A stretch of 8,283 nucleotides of DNA from an uncultured Peptococcaceae bacterium (GCA_937892995.1 CALBJS010000198.1:1-8283), one strand, 5' to 3'; positions 1 to 7,182 are shown, counted from the first letter of the stretch. The notes: generated by a model not told the origin, from the sequence alone. Numbers and translations are program-made.

Positions 1-1395
1 ATCCAGTCCCTGGCCGCTAAGATCGGCGGAATAGTAGCTAAGGATGATAACCTCCTTACAGAGATCTGTCATCTCGTGGAATATCCTACAGCTCTGATAG
101 GTGAAATAGATGATAAATATATGATCTTACCCGAAGAAGTAATCATCACTCCGATGAAGGAGCACCAAAGGTACTTCCCCGTCCGAGGGGAAGATGGCAA
201 ACTTTTATCGTATTTCATTACTGTCCGCAATGGTGATAGCACTTCACTGGATGTTGTGAAAGAAGGAAATGAAAGAGTCCTTAAAGCCCGCTTAGAAGAT
301 GCTGCCTTCTATTACCGGGAGGATCTGAAGGAACCGTTTTTTAGCTTTGTTTCTAAGCTCGATAGAGTAATGTATCATGAAAAGCTCGGCACTGTCGGTC
401 AGCGGGTAGAACGTTTGCGGAAACTGGCGGTCGCAATTGCAAATAAAATAGGGTTTGATCAGAGAGAGAAGGAACTCGTCGACCGCACAGCCTTTCTGGC
501 TAAGGCTGATTTGGTTACCAATATGGTTTATGATTTTCCTGAATTACAAGGGATTATGGGTGCTTATTATGCCGCAAGCAGTGGTGAAGACAAAGAAGTC
601 TGCACAGGGATAGCAGAGCATTATCGGCCACGTTTTACAGGAGATGAATTCCCATCTACCAGTGTCGCGACAGTGGTAAGTATTGCTGATAAACTCGATG
701 CTATCGTGGGGGCCTTCGGGGTAGGCATTCAACCTACAGGGTCTCAAGATCCTTACGCCTTAAGGCGTCAAGCTTTAGGAGTCGTCGGGATGCTCATGCA
801 GGATGAGGACAACATTTCTCTCTCCGCCCTGGTAGAAGAAGCATATCGGATCTTCGCTGAACAAAAGGTATTTCTCGAACCTTTAGCCAGGATTAAACCC
901 GTCATACAAGAGTTCTTTAACCAAAGAATCCGCTATCTTCTGCAAGAAACAGGACTCCGCTATGATACCGTGGATGCAGCCATGGCCCAAGGTGGGGAGA
1001 CGCCTTACAGCACCATGAAAAAAGCCAAAGCCTTGGCTGCGGCTAGAGATGAAGCCGATTTTATCCCGTATGTAAATGCTTATGTGCGTTGCGTTAACCT
1101 ATCTAAGAAAGCGACGGGGACAGATTGGAGTATTTCCGACTTGAGTGATAGGTCAGAAATAGAACTAGCCCGAGTTTTGCTGGAAAAGGTTCCCCAAATC
1201 GATGAAGATGTAAATAAGACTGATTTTATTAGAGCTTACTCCTTGGACGCAGAGCTTGTACCCCTAATCGAAAAACTCTTCGATTCCGTAATGATCATGG
1301 TTGAAGAGGAAAAGTTGCGGAATGCTCGCCTGGGATTATTACAGGAATGTGTGAAATCTCTTGGCTGTCTAGGTGATTTAACTTTATTGGCCTAA
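1..1395 (+). CDS. glyS: Glycyl-tRNA synthetase beta subunit, C-terminal 464 residues (5' end outside window)
   Basis: The reading frame is open from base 1 to a TAA at 1393-1395, so the gene starts before the window. Family members have about 690 residues, so roughly the first 225 are missing. GlyS forms the alpha2beta2 bacterial glycyl-tRNA synthetase with GlyQ; beta carries tRNA recognition while alpha holds the aminoacylation site. Recognisable blocks are VEYPTALIGEID, then KEHQRYFPVR and the FITVRNGD stretch. The HD-like segment LAKADLVTNMVYDFPELQG follows, then SIADKLDAIVGAF...PTGSQDPYALRRQALG. The DALR-type anticodon-binding tail ends in FDSVMIMVEEEKLRNARLGLL. No frameshift or internal stop is seen. 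glyQ is expected just upstream, outside the window. A hairpin terminator lies about 50 bp downstream, separating it from the repressor gene. The assignment is secure. Confidence 0.97.
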   Translation: MQSLAAKIGGIVAKDDNLLTEICHLVEYPTALIGEIDDKYMILPEEVIITPMKEHQRYFPVRGEDGKLLSYFITVRNGDSTSLDVVKEGNERVLKARLEDAAFYYREDLKEPFFSFVSKLDRVMYHEKLGTVGQRVERLRKLAVAIANKIGFDQREKELVDRTAFLAKADLVTNMVYDFPELQGIMGAYYAASSGEDKEVCTGIAEHYRPRFTGDEFPSTSVATVVSIADKLDAIVGAFGVGIQPTGSQDPYALRRQALGVVGMLMQDEDNISLSALVEEAYRIFAEQKVFLEPLARIKPVIQEFFNQRIRYLLQETGLRYDTVDAAMAQGGETPYSTMKKAKALAAARDEADFIPYVNAYVRCVNLSKKATGTDWSISDLSDRSEIELARVLLEKVPQIDEDVNKTDFIRAYSLDAELVPLIEKLFDSVMIMVEEEKLRNARLGLLQECVKSLGCLGDLTLLA

Positions 1396-1446
1396 ACTTA
1401 ATTCTAATTTTTGAGGGCATTTGCAGGATGTCTTCATAATAAAGCC

Positions 1447-1500
1447 CAGCAGGTCTTCTTATCTCTCGCACTATGGGAAGAAAATAAGCCTGCTGTGTTT
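1447..1500 (+). terminator. Probable intrinsic terminator of glyS
   Basis: CAGCAGG (1447-1453) pairs perfectly with CCTGCTG (1489-1495). CTTAT (1458-1462) can extend the stem with ATAAG (1484-1488) across a four-base bulge. The run TGTTTTATT follows immediately. The U-tract is short and interrupted, so termination may be partial. It sits 52 bp after the glyS stop, where a terminator is expected. Confidence 0.6.
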
Positions 1501-1583
1501 TATTGAAGCATTGCTAACTTCGGTGTAGTAATAAGCAAATAGTAATCTTGTAGCACATTTCTTCAATGAGACATACATAAATC

Positions 1584-1602
1584 AAATATTATGAGAATAT
1601 TT
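1584..1602. repeat. AT-rich inverted repeat with a downstream direct copy
   Basis: AAATATT (1584-1590) and AATATTT (1596-1602) form a perfect 7-bp inverted repeat with a 5-base loop. The ten bases AAATATTATG (1584-1593) recur exactly at 1628-1637, 44 bp downstream. Both lie in the AT-rich stretch upstream of the repressor promoter. They could be protein-binding sites or UP-like promoter DNA, but low complexity makes chance a real possibility. Confidence 0.3.
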
Positions 1603-1671
1603 TAGTGTAATTCAATCAAAATTATTTAAATATTATGTATTTAGCTAAAAGGCTATACTTCTTACCAAGGA

Positions 1672-1704
1672 TATGTTATATAATAAGCGAATGTGATATA
1701 ACAT
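1672..1704 (+). promoter_or_regulatory. Putative CcpN-type operator, two boxes forming an inverted repeat
   Basis: TATGTTATATA (1672-1682) matches all 11 positions of TRTGHYATAYW, the CcpN operator consensus of Bacillus subtilis as I recall it. AATGTGATATA (1690-1700) matches 9 of 11 in the same orientation, 18 bp downstream. The segment also contains a perfect 9-bp inverted repeat, ATGTTATAT (1673-1681) with ATATAACAT (1696-1704), separated by 14 bases. It overlaps the putative TATAAT box and lies about 75-100 bp before a CcpN-like gene, so negative autoregulation is the natural reading. Binding is inferred. Confidence 0.55.
1679..1684 (+). promoter_or_regulatory. Putative -10 box of the repressor gene promoter
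   Basis: A perfect TATAAT lies 91 bp before the chosen start of the CcpN-like gene, in a strongly AT-rich region after the glyS terminator. No good TTGACA-like -35 is visible at 16-18 bp spacing (the bases there read around ATACTTC). Either the promoter relies on other contacts or the -10 call is fortuitous. Transcription would begin near 1690 and give a leader of about 85 nt. Confidence 0.45.
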
Positions 1705-1775
1705 TTAGATTATTAAGAGCCTATAGGACATACTAATTACAACTTTAATAATTTCTTTTCGGGAGGATGATATTT

Positions 1776-2408
1776 ATGAGACTTTCCGAACGCCAGGAGA
1801 AGATAATCGAACTGGTCAAAGCATCGAGTCCGATGACGGGAGAACAGATAGCCAGTCAGCTCAAATTGACTAGGGCTACCTTAAGACCTGATCTGACTAT
1901 CTTGACCATGACTGGGGTTCTGGAGGCCAGACCAAGAGTAGGTTATTTTTTTAAACAAGAGCGTGCTCGTTCCCCGGTCGCGGAAAGAATGAGACAACTA
2001 AGAGTCGGCGATTTCAAATCAATAGCCGCAGCGGTTAAGGAAGATATTTCTATTTATGATGCGGTGGTGTCGATGTTTACAAATAATGTTGGCAGTCTTA
2101 TCGTTATTGGTGAGGAGCGAGAACTCAAAGGAATGGTTTCCCGTAAGGATATTTTGAAGGCCTCGCTGGGCAAGATAGAACTGCATCAAGTTCCTATAGG
2201 GGTCATTATGACTAGGATGCCAAATATAGTCATGGTTACTTCCGATGAGTCTGTTTTAGAGGCAGCTAAGAAATTAGTACAACATCAAATTGACACCTTG
2301 CCGGTGGTCGAAAACTATATCAATGAAGAGGGAAACGAAATCTACGAAGTAGTAGGGAGATTTACTAAGACAAATGTAACAAATCTTTTCGTAGATCTAG
2401 GCTGCTAG
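1776..2408 (+). CDS. ccpN: CcpN/YqzB-like transcriptional repressor (HTH + two CBS domains)
   Basis: This 210-residue protein has an N-terminal winged HTH (about residues 3-60, including GEQIASQLKLTRATLRPDL and the wing RPRVGYFF). Two CBS domains follow, about 78-132 (GSLIVIGEERELKGMVSRKDIL) and 144-205 (DTLPVVE...EVVGRFTKTNV). The layout and length match CcpN of Bacillus, which represses gapB, pckA and the SR1 RNA on glycolytic substrates; CBS pairs commonly bind adenine nucleotides. An ATG at 1767 directly abuts GGGAGG (1761-1766) and is too close for initiation. The ATG at 1776 has a 9-base spacer and is preferred. The position between glyS and ppsR is the same as in B. subtilis. Targets here are unknown, but the downstream ppsR-ppdK pair and its own promoter are natural candidates. 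No terminator separates it from ppsR, so cotranscription is likely. Confidence 0.9.
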   Translation: MRLSERQEKIIELVKASSPMTGEQIASQLKLTRATLRPDLTILTMTGVLEARPRVGYFFKQERARSPVAERMRQLRVGDFKSIAAAVKEDISIYDAVVSMFTNNVGSLIVIGEERELKGMVSRKDILKASLGKIELHQVPIGVIMTRMPNIVMVTSDESVLEAAKKLVQHQIDTLPVVENYINEEGNEIYEVVGRFTKTNVTNLFVDLGC

Positions 2409-2426
2409 CTCTTCAGTTTCTGAGTG

Positions 2427-2456
2427 TTGATTTTATCCCAGATGGAGAAATATGGA
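2427..2456 (+). promoter_or_regulatory. Weak candidate promoter before ppsR
   Basis: TTGATT (2427-2432) is followed after 18 bp by TATGGA (2451-2456), within the 90-bp gap between the repressor gene and ppsR. The -10 is poor. The gap contains no terminator hairpin, so readthrough from the repressor gene is at least as likely as a separate start. Confidence 0.2.
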
Positions 2457-2498
2457 ATATGCGTAATAACTGTAATATGAAAGTGAGGGGATGTTCAG

Positions 2499-3311
2499 GT
2501 GACAGGTCAGATTCCGGTAATCTATGTTATTTCCGATGCTCTAGGAGAAACGGCTGAGTTTGTCAGTAGGGCAGCTGCTGCCCAATTTAATGGCATAAAG
2601 ACTAAAATACGAAGAGTTCCTTATGTTCAGGATGAGACCCATATTGATGATATCTTAGAGGAAGCTGTCGAGGAACAGGCCATTCTGGTCTATACCTTGG
2701 TTGTAAATGATCTTAGGCTCTACATAGAACGCCGTGCTATGGAAAAAAATCTGATAACTATAGATATACTCAGCCCTTTAATCTCAGCTCTCTCCGAAAA
2801 AACAGGGTTTAAACCTAAAAATATCCCGAATATAACTTATCGTCTAGATGAACAATATTTTCGCAAGGTAGAAGCTGTGGAATTTGCTGTTAAATATGAT
2901 GATGGTAAGGACCCTCGGGGGGCACTCTATGCTGATGTGGTATTAATCGGTGTTTCCAGGACTTCGAAAACACCTCTAAGTATGTACCTGGCTCATAAAG
3001 GAATAAAAACAGCGAACATCCCTCTAGTTCCTGAAGTAAATCCTCCCAGAGAAATCTTTATCATTCCACCTAATAAAATCTTTGGCTTGGTCTTAAGCCC
3101 GGACAAACTCAATCAGATTCGAAGTGAACGTCTCAAAACATTGGGCCTGGGAGCATCTGCTGATTATGCTAACCTTAATAGAATCATGGAAGAGCTGGAG
3201 TATGCTGAACAGATAATGAAAAAGATCGGCTGTGTAACGATAAATACGACGACTAGAGCGGTAGAAGAAACGGCCAGCATTATTATGCAAAAAATCTATA
3301 AAGGGGAGTAA
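2499..3311 (+). CDS. ppsR: PPDK/PEP synthase regulatory kinase-phosphorylase (PpsR / PDRP family)
   Basis: This 270-residue protein belongs to the Kinase-PPPase (DUF299) family. Members are bifunctional: they inactivate pyruvate, phosphate dikinase or PEP synthase by ADP-dependent phosphorylation of the Thr beside the catalytic His, and reactivate it by Pi-dependent dephosphorylation. Visible hallmarks are the N-terminal VIYVISDALGETAEFV and the P-loop-like GVSRTSKTPLS (residues 151-161). The family-typical tail is YANLNRIMEELEYAEQIMKK...TINTTTRAVEETASII. Length is typical. The start is a GTG at 2499 preceded by GAGGGG (ending 2490) with an 8-base spacer; the nearby ATG at 2491 hits a stop after three codons. 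The gene ends 7 bp before ppdK. That spacing strongly suggests that its substrate is this PPDK rather than PEP synthase, and that the two are co-translated. Whether it prefers PPDK biochemically is inference. Confidence 0.95.
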   Translation: MTGQIPVIYVISDALGETAEFVSRAAAAQFNGIKTKIRRVPYVQDETHIDDILEEAVEEQAILVYTLVVNDLRLYIERRAMEKNLITIDILSPLISALSEKTGFKPKNIPNITYRLDEQYFRKVEAVEFAVKYDDGKDPRGALYADVVLIGVSRTSKTPLSMYLAHKGIKTANIPLVPEVNPPREIFIIPPNKIFGLVLSPDKLNQIRSERLKTLGLGASADYANLNRIMEELEYAEQIMKKIGCVTINTTTRAVEETASIIMQKIYKGE

Positions 3312-3318
3312 AAAGAGA

Positions 3319-5988
3319 ATGGGGAAAAAATATATTTACTTATTCCGGGAAGGTAATTCAGCTATGCGTGACCTCCTCGGAGGCAAGGGTGCTAACTTGG
3401 CGGAGATGACGAATATAGGGCTTAATGTTCCCCAGGGTTTTACCGTAACAACCGAAGCTTGCCGGAAATATTATGCTTGTGGCGAGAATTTCCCTGACGG
3501 ATTATGGGAGCAGATTCTTCCCGCTATCAGGGATGTTGAAGAATCCAGCGGCAAAATATTTGGAGATTCGAACAATCCCTTGCTTGTTTCAGTACGCTCG
3601 GGTGCGAAAGTGTCCATGCCCGGAATGATGGATACTATTCTTAACCTTGGCTTGAACGAAGATACAGCTGCAGGTTTGAGTAGAGCTACTAACGATGAAA
3701 GATTTGCCTATGACTGTTATCGTCGTTTTGTGCAGATGTTCGGAGATGTTGTCTTAAACGTTGATAGCTATAAATTTGAAAGTATCCTGGAAGAAATCAA
3801 GGAAAAACAAGGAGTAAAATTTGATTCCGATCTTACTCCTGACAGCCTTAAAGAGCTTGTGATAAGGTTTAAAAACCTTATCCACCAAGAAACGGGTATA
3901 CCTTTCCCGGATGACCCCTATGAGCAGCTTAAACAAGCCATTAATGCCGTTTTTAAATCTTGGAATAACCAGAGAGCTAATGTTTATCGGAGAGTAAATA
4001 ATATTCCTGACCATATCGGTACAGCGGTCAATGTGCAGACTATGGTTTTTGGAAACATGGGTAAGAGTTCAGGGACAGGGGTAGCTTTCACCCGTAATCC
4101 CTCTACCGGAGAGAGACATCTTTACGGCGAATACTTAATGAATGCCCAGGGGGAGGATGTAGTAGCAGGGATTCGTACTCCCCTTCCTATCAAGAGTTTG
4201 GAAAATGAAAATGCGGAGATTTATAGTGAATTTAGTCAAATTGCCGTAAGCTTGGAAGAGCATTATAGTGACATGCAAGATATTGAATTTACCATCGAGA
4301 AGGGTAGGCTTTATATTCTCCAGACCCGTAATGGAAAATGTACTATCTCGGCCTCGATTAGAATAGCGGTCGAACTATGTAAAGAAGGGCTCATTACGAA
4401 AGAAGAAGCAGTAAGGAGGATTGATCCCCATCAATTAGGTAAGCTCCTCCATCGGAGAATAGATGATGAAGGTCCACTGGATGTAATTGCTACCGGCTTA
4501 CCGGCTTCACCGGGAGCAGCTTCAGGAAAGATTGTTTTCGATGCGGATGTAGCGGAAAGACAAGGACTTGCGGGTGCGAAGGTCATCCTTGTAAGAAACG
4601 AAACCACCCCTGATGATATCCATGGGGTACTTGCTGCCCAAGGGATTCTCACCAGCAGGGGAGGAATGACCAGCCATGCTGCTGTCGTCGCCAGGCATAT
4701 GGGCAAACCCGCTGTATGTGGTTGTGAGGCCATAAGGATTAACTATGCAGAGAAAAAAGTGATAATTCAGGGAATTGAATATCCGGAGGGAGCAGAGATC
4801 ACCATCGATGGTGGAACCGGGCGAGTAATAAGAGGTGTGGTTCCTATGAAGGATCCGGATTTAAGTGAGGAATTTCAGACCATTCTTAGCTGGGCTGATG
4901 AAATAAGAACCCTCAAGGTGATGGCCAATGCCGATAACCCTGTGGATGCTGCTAAAGCCAGAGAATTCGGGGCAGAAGGTATAGGTCTTTGCCGGACTGA
5001 GCATATGTTTATGGAGTCTGCACGTTTACCCATAGTCCAGAACATGATTCTTGCTCAGACCCTTGAGGAAAGAGAAGAGGCCTTAGCCTTACTTCTTCCT
5101 CTCCAGGAAGAAGATTTCTATGGCATATTAAAAGCTATGAATGGCTTACCCGTTACTATTCGACTCTTGGATCCTCCTCTGCACGAGTTTCTTCCTAATG
5201 CTGAAGAATTAGGGGAAGATATTTTGAGGCTGGAACTTACTGCAGACCAAGAAGATAGGAGGGTTCAAGTAGAACTTTATACCAAGGAGAATCTCCTGAA
5301 AAAAGTAAGAGCTCTTCATGAGATGAATCCGATGCTCGGACATCGTGGCTGTCGTCTAGGGATCACCTATCCCGAGATCTATGCTATGCAATCTAAAGCG
5401 ATCTTTCAAGCTTCGGCTAGATTAATGAAAGAAGGCTTTGAGGTTTATCCGCTAATTAAAATTCCCTTGGTAATCCATTACAAGGAATTAGAGATTCTAC
5501 GTAAACAGACAGAACAGATCGCTAAGGAAGTTATGAACTCTGAAGGAATAAATATTCCTTATCAGGTTGGAACCATGATCGAAATGCCCAGGGCGGCACT
5601 CACCGCAGATGAGATAGCACCACATGCCGACTTTTTCTCCTTCGGTACTAATGACCTTACTCAGACAGTCTTTGGATTTTCCCGGGATGATGCTGAAGGA
5701 AAATTTTTGCCCATTTATATCAATAACAATATTCTGAAGGAAAATCCTTTCTCTGTCTTAGATAGGGAAGGAGTAGGCAAGATAATGAGTATCTGTGTAG
5801 AACTGGGACGCAAGAGCAACCCTAATCTTAAGATCGGAATTTGTGGAGAACATGGCGGGGATCCTTCTTCCATAGACTTCTGCCAGGAAATAAATTTAAA
5901 TTATGTTTCTTGTTCACCCTTCAGGGTACCTATCGCTCGCCTAGCAGCAGCCCAGGCCCAAGTGAACGATCCAAGATCGATCAAGTAA
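3319..5988 (+). CDS. ppdK: Pyruvate, phosphate dikinase
   Basis: This 889-residue protein is slightly longer than the usual ~875. PPDK interconverts ATP + Pi + pyruvate with AMP + PPi + PEP in the cytoplasm; in anaerobic Firmicutes it can run in glycolysis or gluconeogenesis. The N-terminal ATP-grasp domain (about 1-340) has GGKGANL (21-27) and VSVRSGAKVSMPGMMDT with Arg93. The swivelling phosphohistidine domain (about 390-510) has GGMTSHAAVVARHMGKPAVCG with catalytic His453 and regulatory Thr451. The C-terminal PEP/pyruvate barrel (about 520-885) has GLCRTEHMF, LGHRGCRLG, FFSFGTNDLTQT and catalytic Cys842 in GICGEHGGDP. All key residues are present, so the enzyme should be active. The ATG follows ppsR by 7 bp; AAGGGGAG at the end of ppsR is the likely ribosome binding site. 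Hairpins downstream close the unit. Confidence 0.98.
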   Translation: MGKKYIYLFREGNSAMRDLLGGKGANLAEMTNIGLNVPQGFTVTTEACRKYYACGENFPDGLWEQILPAIRDVEESSGKIFGDSNNPLLVSVRSGAKVSMPGMMDTILNLGLNEDTAAGLSRATNDERFAYDCYRRFVQMFGDVVLNVDSYKFESILEEIKEKQGVKFDSDLTPDSLKELVIRFKNLIHQETGIPFPDDPYEQLKQAINAVFKSWNNQRANVYRRVNNIPDHIGTAVNVQTMVFGNMGKSSGTGVAFTRNPSTGERHLYGEYLMNAQGEDVVAGIRTPLPIKSLENENAEIYSEFSQIAVSLEEHYSDMQDIEFTIEKGRLYILQTRNGKCTISASIRIAVELCKEGLITKEEAVRRIDPHQLGKLLHRRIDDEGPLDVIATGLPASPGAASGKIVFDADVAERQGLAGAKVILVRNETTPDDIHGVLAAQGILTSRGGMTSHAAVVARHMGKPAVCGCEAIRINYAEKKVIIQGIEYPEGAEITIDGGTGRVIRGVVPMKDPDLSEEFQTILSWADEIRTLKVMANADNPVDAAKAREFGAEGIGLCRTEHMFMESARLPIVQNMILAQTLEEREEALALLLPLQEEDFYGILKAMNGLPVTIRLLDPPLHEFLPNAEELGEDILRLELTADQEDRRVQVELYTKENLLKKVRALHEMNPMLGHRGCRLGITYPEIYAMQSKAIFQASARLMKEGFEVYPLIKIPLVIHYKELEILRKQTEQIAKEVMNSEGINIPYQVGTMIEMPRAALTADEIAPHADFFSFGTNDLTQTVFGFSRDDAEGKFLPIYINNNILKENPFSVLDREGVGKIMSICVELGRKSNPNLKIGICGEHGGDPSSIDFCQEINLNYVSCSPFRVPIARLAAAQAQVNDPRSIK

Positions 5989-5990
5989 AG

Positions 5991-6010
5991 TATAAATATA
6001 AATATAAATA
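5991..6010. repeat. Short tandem repeat (TATAAA x3.3)
   Basis: Three perfect copies of TATAAA plus TA begin 3 bp after the ppdK stop codon. It is low-complexity DNA in the 3' untranslated region and could expand or contract by slippage. No function is evident. Confidence 0.7.
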
Positions 6011-6025
6011 GTATTGGTGAAGATG

Positions 6026-6055
6026 CAAAGTCTTATATAATATACCAAGACTTTG
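6026..6055 (+). other. Perfect 9-bp hairpin in the ppdK 3' region
   Basis: CAAAGTCTT (6026-6034) pairs exactly with AAGACTTTG (6047-6055) around a 12-base AT-rich loop, and one or two G-U pairs may extend it. No U-run follows on the + strand, so it is not a standard intrinsic terminator. It may protect the 3' end of the ppdK mRNA from exonucleases, or be a remnant of a small repeat element. Confidence 0.45.
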
Positions 6056-6080
6056 TGTGATTCATTAAAAATCAGAACAA

Positions 6081-6139
6081 GGGTACGGTCACTTAATCAG
6101 ATTAAGAGGCAGTACCCACTTTTGTTATATAAAGTGACC
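6081..6139 (+). terminator. Candidate ppdK terminator with a competing alternative stem
   Basis: GGGTAC (6081-6086) pairs with GTACCC (6112-6117), and CTTAA (6092-6096) with TTAAG (6101-6105) forms an inner stem. ACTTTTGTT follows, giving a moderate intrinsic terminator about 130 bp after ppdK. A second perfect 8-bp pairing, GGTCACTT (6087-6094) with AAGTGACC (6132-6139), overlaps the first and can form only as an alternative fold or a pseudoknot. The U-run is weak, so the terminator call is moderate. Confidence 0.45.
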
Positions 6140-6218
6140 TAAAACTAAATGATCTTTTCACCTAAGGTAATGTGCAGGATGCATCTGCTGCCTTTCAGAG
6201 ATTTCGGGAGACACGTGC

Positions 6219-6532
6219 ATGAAGCAGTATAAGATTCAGATCACGGACAAGGCACTTTCCAATATGGAGGAAATTTATAATTATATCGCAGAGCAACTAC
6301 AAGCACCGGAAGCGGCCATGGGACAGTATACAGAATAGCTGACGCAATCGAAACTCTTAATATGTTCCCGGAACGTGTGAAGTTAATGGAGACAGAAGAA
6401 TGTGCACTGGGACTCAGGCAAATGTCAGTGAATAACTTTTCTATATTCTTCCATATCAGAGAAGAGCGGGTAACCATTACAAACGTTTTATACAGTGCCA
6501 GCGATATAGCCAAGCGTTTACGTGATTCCTGA
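6219..6532 (+). pseudogene. Frameshifted RelE/ParE-family toxin gene
   Basis: An ATG at 6219, with GGGAG (6206-6210) at an 8-base spacer, opens a frame reading MKQYKIQITDKALSNMEEIY...EAAMGQY. This is typical of the N-terminus of RelE/ParE-type plasmid stabilisation toxins, which in TA pairs cleave mRNA or poison gyrase. The frame stops at TAG 6336-6338 after 39 residues. Shifting frame at about 6330-6332 restores the family continuation RIADAIETLNMFPERVKLM, then LGLRQM...ITNVLYSASDIAKRLRDS, ending at TGA 6530-6532. One missing base around TATACAGA accounts for the break. The repaired protein would be about 104 residues, a normal length. No intact antitoxin lies on either side. A short open stretch upstream (6166-6222) ends in TGA overlapping the ATG as ATGA, which may be the tail of a lost antitoxin. 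A sequencing error cannot be excluded from this read alone. Confidence 0.82.
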
Positions 6533-6544
6533 AGGCTTCAGGTA

Positions 6545-6603
6545 GGGCAATTTGAGCCGGAAGACGGTAAATGAGTGGAAAATCCGGTCAAATTCCCTTT
6601 TTT
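6545..6603 (+). terminator. Strong intrinsic terminator after the toxin pseudogene
   Basis: GGG-C-AATTTGA-G-CCGGA (6545-6561) pairs with TCCGG-TCAAATT-CCC (6583-6597), a 15-bp stem with two single-base bulges. Six T residues (6598-6603) follow directly. It lies 12 bp after the toxin stop codon, so it was probably the end of the toxin-antitoxin transcript. It also insulates the next gene from upstream readthrough. Confidence 0.85.
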
Positions 6604-6750
6604 CGTTTTGTTATAAAGTATCGAAAAAACGTTATGAAGCACTTGTAGGATTATACGAATAAAAGATTATTTATATAACTTCATTTATTGAATAAAAAAG
6701 TTGGCATCTACTCAAATTAACACATAAAACAACTTGAAAGGATGACAACT

Positions 6751-7182
6751 ATGAATGAAGATACTATTAATCTTTTAAAGGAATGCAATGCGGGGTGTAA
6801 ATCGGGTACAAATAGTATGGAGCAGGTGCAGCCTTATATTGAAAATGAGAAGCTTAAGTCTATTATTGATGAGTACAATAATAAGCATATTGAGATTGGT
6901 GATGAATGCCATCAAATGTTAAATGAATACCATGAGGAAGAGAAGGACCCGCAAGTTAGTGCGAAGGCTTTTTCATGGATTAGTACGGAAATGAAATTGA
7001 TGATGAATAATAATACCCATGAAATTGCTGACATAATGATTGATGGCTGTAACATGGGGATTAAATCAGTTAGTGAGTATATCAATAAATATAAGACCGC
7101 ATCTAAAGAAAGTATGGATTTAGCAAAGAAACTCGTTAAGATGGAGCAGGAATTTATGAATGAGCTGCTTGGGTATTTGTAA
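6751..7182 (+). CDS. Small four-helix-bundle protein, DUF2383/ferritin-like
   Basis: This soluble 143-residue protein is almost wholly helical, with no signal peptide or membrane segment. Four helices are apparent at about residues 2-30, 33-62, 70-98 and 101-142. The pattern LLKECNAGCKSGTNSMEQV...NEKLKSIIDEYNNKHIEIGDECHQML resembles DUF2383/PA2169-type ferritin-like bundles. Candidate metal-ligand residues include Glu24, His46, Glu49, Glu52, His54, His61, His90, Glu91 and Glu132. Cys12, Cys16, Cys53 and Cys100 are also present, with Cys12/Cys16 in a CxxxC. The role is unknown; metal, redox or stress functions are guesses. The ATG at 6742 abuts AAAGG with no spacer, whereas the ATG at 6751 is 8 bases from AAAGGA, so 6751 is chosen. 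It is monocistronic: a strong terminator lies upstream and a non-coding region downstream. No convincing promoter is seen; TTGGCA (6701) with CATAAA (6723) is weak and would leave almost no leader. Confidence 0.8.
   Translation: MNEDTINLLKECNAGCKSGTNSMEQVQPYIENEKLKSIIDEYNNKHIEIGDECHQMLNEYHEEEKDPQVSAKAFSWISTEMKLMMNNNTHEIADIMIDGCNMGIKSVSEYINKYKTASKESMDLAKKLVKMEQEFMNELLGYL

Noticed and set aside
1767..1769. Upstream ATG of the repressor gene
   Set aside because: It directly adjoins the GGGAGG ribosome binding site with no spacer; the ATG at 1776 has correct spacing and gives the usual N-terminus.
2451..2461. CcpN-like box upstream of ppsR (TATGGAATATG)
   Set aside because: It matches only 8 of 11 positions, missing the central bases, and has no partner box.
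4431..4733. 100-codon open frame on the minus strand inside ppdK
   Set aside because: It is a shadow of the conserved PPDK phosphohistidine-domain coding sequence, with no ribosome binding site and no family features.
6026..6055. Hairpin as the intrinsic terminator of ppdK
   Set aside because: The stem is perfect but no U-run follows; the hairpin at 6081-6126 is a better, though still modest, terminator.
6241..6513. 90-codon open frame on the minus strand
   Set aside because: It lies antisense within the toxin pseudogene, has no sensible start context, and its protein resembles no family I recognise, while the + strand reads as a clear RelE/ParE sequence.
6742..6744. Upstream ATG of the four-helix protein gene
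   Set aside because: It overlaps the end of the Shine-Dalgarno sequence; the ATG at 6751 is properly spaced.
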